Source of the DNA: Dendrobium chrysotoxum
Lineage: Eukaryota > Streptophyta > Magnoliopsida > Asparagales > Orchidaceae
Direction: 5' to 3'
NCBI GenBank assembly: GCA_019925795.1
Contig: CM034313.1
Span: forward strand, 20,138,932-20,202,931
DNA length: 64,000 bases
Shown here: positions 1 to 9,127 of the stretch, one piece after another
Layout of the letters: each line of letters opens with the position of its first letter
Numbering within the stretch: the first letter of the stretch is position 1
Position numbers and translations under genes: made by a program
The notes under the pieces: model-generated
Seen by the model: the letters and a program-made list of their open reading frames with translations, nothing else
Databases searched by the model: none
Told to the model about the DNA's origin: nothing

Positions 1-482
1 TCCAAAAACTAAAAAATTCAAGTGAACCAACTTATGATCGTGTTGTACGATCGTGGATCATCCCGTATGAACAGTTCAAAAATAGGGCTTCATCTTGTAT
101 GATCTAGTATGAACCGAATTTTGTACATTATTAGTCATTTGTACGAATGCAAATCACATGGTATGAATAGTTCAATTAGTGTGTTCATCTGGTATGATCT
201 GGTACAAATCTAATTTCATACTCTATCAATTATCTGTATGAATGCAGATTATATTGTATAAATAATTCAAAAAAGAGATGTGCAGACTCTATTACATGAA
301 ATCATATTCTAACTTATCTTGAAGTTTTCAGTTGTCTGGAGTAGTATATACTTTTCCTGAAATGTCAGTACTCACAAAACAAATAGATATATCCAATATA
401 TGCTAGGAGAAATAATAAAATGAGAAAGATAATAATTTGTTATCATCAAAAAAATCACAATCTTTATTCATGAGTTGCAACA
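1..482 (-). mobile_element. Copia LTR fragment (antisense), cut by window edge
   Basis: This is the tail of a SIRE-like copia LTR read in antisense. It is rich in degenerate dyads of the GTACGATC/GATC..GTAC type, especially at 30-250. It then shows a U3 block (CCTGAAATGTCAGTACTCAC..., ending in GAGTTGCAACA near 482). The same block closes the better-preserved LTR at 5371-6833 (...CTGAAATGTTAGTACACAC..., GAGTTGCAA). The rest of the LTR lies outside the window. No coding sequence is present. Confidence 0.6.
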
Positions 483-543
483 CACTCATTATATATTGGG
501 TAATCGAAGAGTGTGTGAGAATTAGTGTAACACATTAATACAT

Positions 544-1436
544 CTAGTTTCCCAACTGAGTCATTGGAAGCTCATCATTTTATGTGACCGAACCATCTAA
601 GTCGACTCTATTTAATCTTATCTACCAGTGGAGCTACTCCAACCTTTTCATGTATATGCTTATTTCGTATCCTATTTCTAAGAGTAAAACAACTCATCCA
701 CCTAAGCATCCTGATCTCTACAATACTTAATATTATGCTTCTCTTTTAATGGCCAACATTTTACACCATAAAACATTACAGGTCTCGTCACCATTTTTTA
801 CAATTTTTACTTAAGTTAGAGGGGAACTTATTTATCACACAATAATCCTAATACAATCCTCCATTTCAACCATCCAACAATAATTCTATTAGGAATATCT
901 CCATCCACTATACTATCACCACGAACAATAGACTCTAAGAGTAAAGTAACTCATCCACTTAAGAATCCCCATCTCTACAACACTTAACATAACATATGCT
1001 TTACTTTTAATGGCCAGCATTCTAAACCATAAAGATTTGCAGGGCTCACCACCATTTTTTATAATTTTCTATTAAATTTGAGCAAAACTTATCTATCACA
1101 CAATAAGCCTAATGCATTCCTCCATTTTAACCAAGCAACATAAATTCTGCTAATAATATCTCATCCATTACACCATCACTATGAACAATAGACTCTAAGA
1201 GTAAAGCCACTCATCCACCTAAGCATCCTCATCTCTACAACACTTAACTTAATATTATGCTTCTATTTTAATGGCCAACATTCTACACCACAAACAATTG
1301 CAAGTTTCACCACCATCTTATAAAAATTTTCCTAATGTTTGAGGAAAGGGAAAATTTTCTATTATGTAAAAAGCACTAAACTATGGACAATCCTTATGCA
1401 TCTCATAATTAACCCCAAAGTATGAACAATAGACTC
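544..1436 (-). mobile_element. RTE-type LINE relic with a threefold tandem repeat
   Basis: On the minus strand this matches the 3' reverse-transcriptase region of the RTE LINE at 30227-31095. Shared stretches include the runs giving CATCCACCTGAGCATCC, AATGGCCAACATTC and CACACAATAAGCC. It is more decayed and has no open frame. From 677 onward one ~258-bp piece of the RT region occurs three times in tandem. RTE elements are plant LINEs that insert by target-primed reverse transcription and are usually cut short at the 5' end. Confidence 0.75.
677..1436. repeat. Tandem triplication of a ~258-bp LINE segment
   Basis: Three head-to-tail copies start at 677, 934 and 1194, each opening with TCTAAGAGTAAA. 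The copies end in near-identical GAACAATAGACTC at about 933, 1193 and 1436. Periods are 257 and 260 bp, and the last copy is about 243 bp. All three contain the same RTE LINE segment but differ by many substitutions, so the duplication is old. Confidence 0.75.
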
Positions 1437-1861
1437 ATGAAATGGAAGGAAGATTACCTTCTCAATAAGTGCCAATCAGATGCAATAGGATGAAGTCCTG
1501 GAAGGAGACAAAAGCAAGGAAGTGTCCAAGGAGAATGGTGGATGCGATAGGAAGGGACATCATCGAAGGAGCCTACTAGAAGGAACATCATCAAAGGAGG
1601 CGACATGAAGGAATGTCGCCATAGGAGGTGAGCAACTCTTGGAGAGAGAGGAGATGACATCTTCAAATATGAAGAATGGAGAGGAAGTGTGACGAAGAAT
1701 GGTGAGGAATTGAAGGATCATTGTTGAAGGAGACGATGGCACAAGGGAACATCATTGAAGGAATGTCATGGGAATGGTCCAGCAGAATAGAATAAGAACG
1801 AGTGAATGAATGAATTAGCCAAGACGCCAGTTTAGATAGAGGTGCTTGTGGCAGATATTGG
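1437..1861. repeat. GA-rich stretch with a degenerate repeat
   Basis: This is a purine-rich segment in which GAAGGAACATCATC-like words recur at about 1545, 1580 and 1745. No domain or credible gene structure is visible. Short open frames on the minus strand follow from the base bias. Confidence 0.35.
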
Positions 1862-2032
1862 TGGAATTATGACAAATTTGTGATGTATTTATGGCTATAA
1901 ATCCACTACAAATCTGTCAAAAACAAAATGATAGAATTTTTTGTCTCAAATCCGATGCAATTTCAGAGAAAAATTTTTCCATCACAAAGTTCATCGCAAA
2001 TTTACCGTAAATTGCTGACTTTCTTGTTGTGT
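1862..2032. mobile_element. CACTA-like transposon terminus
   Basis: The segment ends in TTTCTTGTTGTG (2021-2032), close to the inverted form of the plant CACTA terminus CACTACAAGAAA. Just inside are repeated subterminal words such as GACAAATTTGTGATG, AATCTGTCAAAAAC and CATCGCAAATTTACCG, the usual sub-terminal pattern of En/Spm elements. The matching second terminus and the transposase were not found, so this is probably a fragment or deletion derivative. Confidence 0.45.
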
Positions 2033-2824
2033 TACTTACCCTTCCACTCTCTAATTTGAACTTAGGTTCATTAAGATTTAGGCTTTTAGGTGCCAAATTT
2101 TTATATTTCAGTAGTTATTTTTATTTTTTCACTTTTATTTTTATTTGTACTTATTTAATAGTAATGACATTGAATACCTAATTTCCTTCTCCCTTCAAAT
2201 AACCCAAATAATTTAATTAAGGGTTATGGTAAGGATTCACAATGCCATATTTAGTTTATAAAGAATTTTAAAATTAATATGAAATTTTCCTTTTAACTAA
2301 ATTTAATCAATTGAACTTAAAACTAATAGTCATGAGCTTATGTATTGTAGAATTTGAATTTTGTAAGAATCAGTAACTTTAATGATTTGATTAGCTGTTG
2401 TTAAGATTATTTTACTTTTAATTGTTTTCCCCTACTTATTCAATTAAGCACTCTTAGTGTTTTTTTCTCTTATTTTTAATCAATCTAATTTGCAAATATT
2501 ATATTAGTTCAATGAATATTTGAAAGTGCAAATAGAAATTACGATCAATCGATGGCTTGAGCATGGAAAAAATTGTAAATAAGAAAAAACTTCATGCAAA
2601 AACCATTATCCAAACATTTAAGTATATCAACACAACATAGTTATATAATGAAATGTGCACAACATAGCAAGATTACCAAATATCGATACATCAAACCTTC
2701 TCCATCATGACAAGGATACTATCTTCATGAGAATAAACAAATATAAAATCATATAAAAAGAAAATAAAAGAAACAACAATAAAAACAAACAAAAAGTAAT
2801 AAATCACTTTACTTTGATTCCTCC
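2033..2824. other. AT-rich sequence, nothing recognised
   Basis: This is AT-rich DNA with no open frame of note, no recognisable domain and no clear terminal repeat. It may be the decayed 3' end of the Athila-like element to its right, but nothing in the sequence proves that. Confidence 0.3.
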
Positions 2825-4270
2825 ACCTTATCATCATCATAAACCCTATCTACTATTGTTGCTACTTTTGGCGGTGGAAATGGTGGTGGAGGCTCCTACC
2901 AAACATAGGGATCAAATGTGGGGGCCGCTAGATAAAAAGTGTTGATCAGGTTCTTGAACAAAGGACTGTTCGTAAACATCCTAACCCTTCTTCATTAAAT
3001 AGTGAAGCATAAGTTCATTAACACTACTATAAAATAATCAAATAACCCATCTTGAGCGTTATTCCCTCCTGCCACTGTTAGTTCTCATCCAAGTAAGTGT
3101 GTATTGTTCCCATCTGATCTCTAAGATTAGTTACCTAAGATCCCAAATTCATAGGGGTACAAGTCCTAGGCTGACTGGGACCCACTCTATCCTATCTCGT
3201 GCTAGCCTTAAATTCCTCATTTTTTTTATTGGTGCAAGAAAAAATTGGGAAGAGCAACTCCTCAAAATTTTCTATAACACAAGTAGAGATATACAAAGAA
3301 TAAATTGAATAGAAATAGCTTAGACCTACTAAAGTGAAACCCTCAATCATGTATAACAAAGAAGAGTAGATAAGCTTTCTTACATCTATGGAGAGACCCA
3401 CATGAATAGCATAATTTAAAATGGAACAGTCCTAGGCCACCTCACTAATGTTGGTGCTTGGCACAAGATTGGCTAAAATGATGAAGTGCAAGCCATAGAA
3501 GTTTTGGTCAATGTAGATACATTAAAATGAATTATATTTCCCTTTCTCTCCTTTCCAAAAAACCTACTATTTGGTATAGTCAAAATTTTAAGAATCTCCG
3601 AAAAAAGAGAATGGACAAATGGGGTGTACTCATCAAACTCAAAGTCACAAGTTTTATAGACTTTATTAATGCTCACTAAGATAAAGGGAACCAAATTTCC
3701 CTTAACAAAGCATTTGTTATTTTGGGCCTCATATATGGTAGCAAAGAGTCCCTAACAAAAGATACAATACATGTAGTGCATTCCTTACACAAAGCCACCC
3801 AACCTCTTTGCATAATGACACAAGTAATGGCAACCCTAAGGCCTCAAGAAACCTTTCTAAAGAATTAACTATTTGTGCACTATAGAATTTATGTACTCTT
3901 CCTATACCTCAACAGAGATAAAAACATTTTTTATCATATGAGGATGATGATTTCTTCTTACTAATATGCGACTTTGAACCATTTGGTGAAAAAGAGTTAT
4001 ATAATATATAGAAAGAGAGTGAGAATAAGGAACACCATAGAAAATGAACAACTGAAGGGTAAAAATTAAATTTTGTACATCATACATTTTATTCAGAAAA
4101 TGTAGTGTTACAGTGATGTGAAGCATGGAACTTTCTTTCCTTGAAATACAAAAGGACAAGCTGGTTAAAATGGGTACAAGTTTTGTGGAAAATATTTCAA
4201 ATGACACCATGGAGTGGATTTCAAACTTAAAATTATTGGCTTTTGAAGAAACCACCACAGTGGTTAACAC
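2825..4270 (-). pseudogene. Relic of a gypsy (Athila-like) 3' ORF
   Basis: Minus-strand reading frames run from about 4270 to 2825 with frameshifts and in-frame stops. The C-terminal part is the clearest. A piece resembling the distal part of plant-transposon ORF-1 proteins (LIYSSLLYMIEGF, about 3370) is followed by DQMGTIHTYLDEN (about 3100). A proline-rich end, EPPPPFPPPKVATIVDRVYD, leads to a stop near 2822. Athila-type elements carry such an ORF after gag-pol. The upstream neighbour on the same strand is an Athila-like gag (7200-8430), so the two probably belong to one element with no visible pol. The domain assignment is by general pattern only and is uncertain. Confidence 0.4.
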
Positions 4271-4567
4271 ATACTAGTGCTACGGCACTAGATAAAGATT
4301 GCCATAGCACTCATCTAAGATAATTATAGATTTTACTAAATGCTATGGTACTAAAGGCAGTGTTGTGGTACTAAATTAATTTCACCAATGTTTTAGTGAC
4401 TAATGTTGTGGTGTTCTAGTTCAATACCATGATTATATGAGGATGGCAACTTTTCTCCTTGGCACTATAATTGGTAGCACTAAGGTGCTTATGGAAAATA
4501 ACAGTGATAAGGTGTTGAAGTAGAGTACAGTGGAAATATATTGAATAAAAATTTTCTCGATAACGAC
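4271..4567 (-). other. Spacer with GCACTATG-type dyads, left half
   Basis: Words such as GCTACGGCACTAG, GCCATAGCACT and GCTATGGTACT recur here. The same style resumes at 6834-6930 (GCACTATGCTGC, GGCACTATGGG), on the far side of the copia insertion. The two halves are therefore one interrupted segment lying between the gag and 3' ORF relics of the Athila-like element. Confidence 0.45.
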
Positions 4568-4572
4568 GCACT

Positions 4573-4826
4573 TGAAAGTTCGATAGGGATGTTAAGCCCT
4601 AGTGAACTAGTCCCGAGGCTAACCAAGAGGGGGGGTGAATTGGTTATTTAAAAATTTCACTAGCAACGAAAAAATCTTTTCGATACTTAGCAGCGGAAAT
4701 AAGTAAACAAGAACGAAAAGATTTTTTCGTTGCTAGTGAAATTTTTAAATAACCAATTCACCCCCCCCCCCTTTGGTTAGCCTCGGGACTAGTACACTAG
4801 GGCTTAACATCCCTATCGAACTTTCA
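4573..4826. repeat. Long inverted repeat of LTR ends
   Basis: The left arm is 4573-4682 and the right arm 4714-4826, about 110 bp each and nearly identical. The main difference is a poly-G/C run (7 versus 11 bases). The 31-nt loop (4683-4713) contains CAGCGGAAAT. The normal LTR at 5371 has the same loop region flanked by a short natural stem (ATCTTTTTAT...ATAAAAAGATC, about 5460-5508). The long palindrome could have grown from that short stem by fold-back priming. Confidence 0.85.
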
Positions 4827-4828
4827 AG

Positions 4829-4843
4829 TGGTATCAAAGCGGG
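4829..4843 (+). promoter_or_regulatory. Copia primer binding site
   Basis: TGGTATCAAAGCGGG lies two bases after the LTR end TTTCA. It resembles the initiator-Met tRNA 3' end complement (TGGTATCAGAGC) used by many plant copia elements, with one G-to-A change. It reads on the plus strand, opposite to the full LTR at 5371-6833. Confidence 0.8.
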
Positions 4844-4881
4844 ATTCAAAATTTAAGTTTAAAAACTTTTGAAATCGATCC

Positions 4882-5347
4882 ATGACAAATTTTTATAATC
4901 GTAATGTTGCGGAAGGATATTCAATCACACGACCACCGTTATTTGAAAATGTTACTTTTGATTTTTGGAAAATATGTATATCTACTTTCTTGCAATCTAT
5001 TTATTATCGCATGTGGCATATGATTCAAATTGGTTATTCTGCACCGTCATGTATTGTAAATGAAATTAAAATTGATATTTCCTTTCTGAATGGAGTAAAA
5101 CAGATCAGATCAATGCTCAATTGAATGCTAAATGTTTGAATTATTTTTTCTGTGCTTTGAATTCTGATGATTATATGTTAATATCTGCATGTACTTCTGG
5201 CAAAGAAATTTGGGATAAATTATGCACTAGATATGAAGGTACTTGTGAAATTAAGCAATCTAGGCTAAATATGTTAATGCATGATTATGAACTTTTTAGC
5301 ATGAAACCTCATGAAATGATCTTGAACATGTTTATTAGGTTTTCTCA
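4882..5347 (+). pseudogene. Copia gag fragment
   Basis: The ATG at 4882 opens a frame beginning MTNFYNRNVAEGYSITRPP, clearly homologous to the gag start of the complete copia element (gag on the minus strand at 42380). Matching stretches include FDFWKIC, the NYFFCALNSDDYM block and the KQSRLNMLMHDYELF block. A frameshift near 5085-5110 breaks the frame. The coding part stops at about residue 155 of a normally ~400-residue protein, where the sequence switches back to the leader repeat at 5345. Gag would form the retrotransposon particle, but this copy cannot. Confidence 0.85.
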
Positions 5348-5370
5348 AAGCGGGATTCAAAATTTAAGTT
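5345..5370 (+). repeat. 26-bp leader repeat at the gag-LTR junction
   Basis: Positions 5345-5370 repeat 4834-4859 exactly (TCAAAGCGGGATTCAAAA followed by TTTAAGTT). The first copy is the natural PBS/leader. The second joins truncated gag directly to the start of an antisense LTR. Short shared words at both joins (TCAAA, AGTT) suggest microhomology-guided template switches. Confidence 0.8.
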
Positions 5371-6050
5371 GAAAGTTCGATAAGGATGTTAAGCCCTAGT
5401 GAACTAGTCCCGAGGCTAACCAAGAGGGGGGGTGAATTGGTTATTTAAAATAAAATAAAATCTTTTTATAACTTACAGCGGAAATGAATTAAATCAACGA
5501 TAAAAAGATCAATCACAGATTTCACCCAAGCAGATAATCGCAATAAAATAAAGTGCAGAAAATAATAAGAAAGAACACACTGGATTTATAGTGGTTCGGT
5601 CCAACCTGACCTACGTCCACTCCTCGGAGGCACCGTCCAAGTATTGCACTAAACCAAATAGTGTCTCTCCTTCAGTTCCCACAGCTAGGCGGAGCAGCCC
5701 TTACAAAATAACTTCCACCTTCCCCGATGCGGCGGAGTAGCCGGGTCCTTTGACACCAAAGAGATCTTCTTCTTCCCAAAACCTCCCTCGAGATGACCCT
5801 TGAATCCGATGGTACTTAGGTGCAAGCTTGTCGGAGGAACCGTGTGAACCCCCTCACACTCCCTCGAGAACCCCCCTTCCCAGGATCTTCTCCTCTCAAA
5901 CTCCACCCTTTCCTCTCTCCCCTTCAAGCTCTCTCTTCAAGTTTTCTTCAAAAGAACGAAGCCTCAATGGCTTCCAAAGACACCTATCAAGTGCCTTGAG
6001 AAAGCTTAAATAAACAGCTACAACAATCCTTCCAAATTAGTTCTGGTGGC

Positions 6051-6285
6051 AAAGATCATCCAGGATGATCGCCGGATTGTCCAGGACGATGTGCTCCAAA
6101 AGACGACTTCAGAAAACCCTAAAAACTCAATTCTGCCGCCAAAGATCATCCAGGATGATCGTAGGATCATCGAGGACGATGTGATCCAAAACACGGTTTT
6201 AGAAAATCCTAAAAACTCAATTCTGCAGCCAAACATCATCCCAGACGATCGCAGGATCATCCTGGATGATGTGCAAAATTTGACC
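6051..6285. repeat. 90-bp tandem repeat within the LTR
   Basis: Two full copies (6051-6140, 6141-6230) and a partial third (6231-6285) have an exact 90-bp period. Each begins AAAGATCATCCAGGATGATC or a close variant and contains two dyads. The period is a multiple of three, which explains the repetitive open frame here (IIQDDRRI recurs). Confidence 0.85.
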
Positions 6286-6540
6286 TGATAGTCCCGTACG
6301 ATCCTGGGATAGTCCAGGACGATCAGTACAAATTTTGCACAAATCATCCAGTATGACATACATATCATCCAGGATGATTAGAATAAGTTTTGACTCTTAA
6401 ATCCTTGCCTAAGTTATCATGGCGGCTAGGATTTTGAGATCATATTGGATCATCTAGGATGATATAAATATCGTCCAGGATGATTAGTTCAATGAACAGA
6501 TCGGCCTGGACGATCAGAAATCATCTAGTACGATTTGTTT
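6051..6540. promoter_or_regulatory. Dyad cluster, ATCATCCAGGATGAT type
   Basis: About a dozen copies of a 15-bp dyad with one unpaired central base lie here. Perfect copies ATCATCCAGGATGAT occur at 6055-6069 and 6145-6159. Variants include ATCGTCCAGGATGAT near 6471 and a GTCC..GGAC form near 6090. The cluster lies in the U3 part of the LTR, where copia transcription signals are expected. The role is inferred. Confidence 0.65.
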
Positions 6541-6833
6541 AAAAGTTGAACTTCTGGTTTTGATAGGATCTCACTCCCCCTAGTATGTGTACACATAGTC
6601 ACAAATAAGCATACACCCTTACAGGACTTGACTCAAGAAATCAAAAAGTACATCAATGAGAAATACAACCAAGCCTATTCTACTCATTCTTGAGTCTTGA
6701 ATCTTTCTTGGATTGATGCATGCTGTTTCTGAAATGTTAGTACACACAAACAAATATATATTTCAAATACTAGGAGATGAACCATAATATTTGTTATCAT
6801 CAAAATAAGAACTCGTGAGCCCGAGTTGCAATA

Positions 6834-7199
6834 GCACTATGCTGCTAAATCAAAGGCACTATGGGAGCTAAGTTAGATCCACTATGGTGTTATATGACCT
6901 AACACTACAATGTCAACTCAATTAAACATAACCTATCAATTCTCTGAAAAACTTCAGTCAAGTGTCAAAACCATAATACATAGGCTCACAATAATCATAA
7001 CATACAATGTCAAATTGAAAACAAAATCCTAATGAAAATATTACAAACTTTAGTGAAATAAAAATCTAAAAGAAACAAAATTGGGTTACCTCCCAAGCAG
7101 TGCTAAGTTTTATGTCTTCAACCAGATTATGCCAAGATTTTCCATTTAGGTTAATTTAAATATGTACTACTCATCAATTGATCAATATATTGGTCTTTA
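6834..7199 (-). other. Athila-like spacer, right half
   Basis: This continues the GCACTATG-type sequence interrupted at 4568. Further right, on the minus strand, CTTGGGAGGTAACCC (near 7080-7095) resembles the GGGAGGCAACCC motif found after the coding region of many Athila elements. It follows directly on the gag relic, with no protease, RT or integrase sequence between. Confidence 0.45.
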
Positions 7200-8430
7200 T
7201 GTTTATCCTTAGTGTTAAGCCAGTAGTAGTAGAAAAAACTCCTTGGGGTTTACAATTAAAAGAACTGGCAAGCTGCCTTAAAGTATTTTCCATATTCTAA
7301 ATAATAATAGTGTGATTCTACAATTGATTCCCCATCTATAATACTAAATCCTCCACTGGTCTCCTCTTTTCTTTAAATTAATGACCCAGATTAAAGCTTG
7401 GAGGATAAGTAGGTTTAGGGTTTATAAATTATTGCTGAGGGTCCCACGGTTATATAGGGTTGGGCTGATTAGCATTCCATTGATTTCCACCATTAGTATT
7501 ATTCTAATTAAAATTTTAGGGATTCCTCTAACATGGAGTGTAGGTATTAGAATAGGGGTTGTTTTGTCTACTAATGACATTTAAAGCCTCTACCTCTTGA
7601 ACATTTAGATCATTAAAAGGATTGAATATAATCTCATCTAATGGAAAAGGTGATCCTGAGGTTGGACTAACTTCAAGATTATCCAACTTTCTAGAAATTG
7701 ATGTTATTAGGGTAGTCAGCATTGAAAATGATTCCAACTCATAAACACTACAAATTTTTCTAAGATTATGCCATCAAAAGTCTATTAGAAGTTATTTGTT
7801 CTCATCTCTTTAATTAATGCATTTGCCTCATCAAAAGGCTTTGACATAAAAGAACCTCAATCTGCCACATCAAAATAGATCTAAGGGATCCTACTAATCC
7901 GTTATAGAAAGTTTGGATAATTAATCAATCATACAAAGATTAGTGAGGGCGATTCCTAAGAATATTTTTAAACCTTTCCCAAATTTTATAAATTGACTCT
8001 CCATCCAACTAGGTAAATGAAGTGGTATCATTGCTAACATTGGAGGTAAATACTTATGAATTTATGGGCAAGATTGTTCAAAGTGGTTATAAATTCTTAG
8101 GGTAAGGAATTCAACCTAATTTTTACCTTATCCCTTAGAGAAAAGAGAAACAAAAGAAGTATGACATCATCATCAGAGACTCCATTATACTTGAATGTTA
8201 CACATATCTCCAAAAATTTAACTATTTTTAGGTTGATATTCTTGATGGGAATTTCCTCAAACTACGAGTTTTAAACCATTTGGATGATCATAGGTTTTAA
8301 CTCAAAATTATTGGCTTTAATTGTTGGTATATAAATACTGTGGTGAATTTTATCAACTAAGCAATTGTCATACTCTCTAAAAGGTCTAGGTGGGTCATGC
8401 TCAAGCTCTTGATTTGTTTTAACCATCTCT
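7200..8430 (-). pseudogene. Ty3/gypsy Athila-like gag
   Basis: Minus-strand translation shows the plant gypsy gag signature: KANNFELKPMIIQMV (about 8310-8265), then FLEICVTFKYNGVSDDD and FSLRDKVKIRLNSLP. A later block ends the domain (SKPFDEANALIKEMRTNNF, near 7800). The distal gag stretch NNPYSNTYTP (about 7545) and a QLASS..PQGVFSTTT tail (about 7230) follow. Stops and frameshifts interrupt it throughout. Gag forms the particle and packages RNA. Pol normally follows, but here the sequence passes straight into 3' non-coding sequence, so pol has been lost or was never present. Confidence 0.75.
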
Positions 8431-8718
8431 ATAACTTGGTTCTTTTAATTTTTTTAATTTTTTAAAGGTTCCTTTCTATTTCTACGTCAAATAATAGAGT
8501 TTCCTTACTAGATCTACTAAGCATGCACAATCACAAACCATGAATGATATGATGAAATATGAGAATAGTAAGTTTACAAAACTTCAAAAATACTTAATAG
8601 AGGCACAAAATACAAGATAACACTAGAAACAAAATGAGATAATAACAAAAATAAATGTAGGATTAAATATGCTACTTTTATAAATAATATTGAGAAATAA
8701 GCAAGATATATAATCTTT

Positions 8719-8735
8719 TCTCAACAACGGTGCCA
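8719..8735 (-). promoter_or_regulatory. Athila-type primer binding site
   Basis: Read on the minus strand, TGGCACCGTTGTTGAGA follows GTTTT. It matches the form TGGCGCCGTTGCCGGGGA typical of Athila/Tat elements, complementary to a tRNA 3' end (usually given as Asp). It fixes the element's direction and the edge of its 5' LTR, which lies to the right. Confidence 0.65.
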
Positions 8736-9127
8736 AAAACATTATACAATTACTATTTTTGATGCAACTGCATGTGTCAATCAAGTAATTAAGTTTAGAG
8801 AAGATAATCTATCACGTAAGCGAAATTATATCATACAAATGCCCCTAATACAATCTACTTTAAGTAACAAAGATCCTACTAATTCTCAATGTTATTTTAC
8901 CTTTCACTTAAATATTTTTCTTTCTTATTTATATAATATTTTGTGCATTAGTTTTTTGTCTTGCAGCCTTTATATTCTTCAAGTGGGTTTGCTTCTGGCC
9001 GTGGTTATTATTTTTCGTAGAAAGATCGTGCTTAATGCTCTCATCTCTATCTTTCTTTTTTAGCACTGGCTTCTAGCTGGACTAGCATGTTACTAGGTCA
9101 TTCTATATTCTGATTTTATGGAGACTA
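8736..9127 (-). mobile_element. Athila-like 5' LTR fragment
   Basis: This sequence lies immediately upstream (minus-strand sense) of the Athila PBS, so it should be the U5 side of the 5' LTR. It is cut at 9127, where a copia LTR begins. The assignment is by position only. Confidence 0.4.

Larger units (their letters stand above)
4573..6833 (-). mobile_element. Aberrant copia insertion with a scrambled interior
   Basis: The insertion is flanked by the 5-bp duplication GCACT (4568-4572 and 6834-6838). Its left end TGAAAG is the U5 terminus and its right end ...GTTGCAATA the U3 terminus of a copia LTR, both in antisense. Between them the order is: antisense LTR end (4573-4682), 31-nt loop, the same LTR end inverted (4714-4826), PBS, a plus-strand gag fragment, a 26-bp repeat of the leader (5345-5370), then a full antisense LTR (5371-6833). 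A normal copia element has LTR-PBS-gag-pol-PPT-LTR. The correct ends plus the target duplication show that this structure itself was integrated. Template switching during reverse transcription is the inferred origin. Confidence 0.8.
5371..6833 (-). mobile_element. Full copia LTR, antisense (TGAAAG family)
   Basis: Read on the plus strand the LTR starts TGAAAGTTCG. It then has the CGAGGCTAACCAAGAGGGG block and the conserved TATAGTGGTTCGGTCC / CCTACGTCCACTCC block (5588-5620). A coding-like region with short spurious frames (5685-6010) and a dyad-rich region (6051-6540) follow, and it ends at GAGTTGCAATA. The conserved block also occurs in the LTRs near 9380, 32060, 33797 and 42718, so all belong to one superfamily of SIRE-like LTRs. 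The open frames at 5685-5927 and 6018-6368 are by-products of the LTR repeats and not genes. Confidence 0.8.

Noticed and set aside
1454..1742. Two overlapping minus-strand frames as a gene
   Set aside because: They reflect the GA-rich repeat here. No domain is visible and neighbouring sequence is transposon debris.
3902..4270. 122-codon minus-strand frame as a gag start (ANNFKFEIHSMV resembles ANNFELKP..IQMV)
   Set aside because: The following residues do not continue like gag, and a true gag lies further upstream on the same strand. It was left within the 3' ORF relic with low confidence.
5685..6368. Open frames of 61-116 codons as small genes
   Set aside because: They come from LTR sequence and from a 90-bp tandem repeat whose length is a multiple of three. 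Equivalent frames occur in the other copia LTRs.
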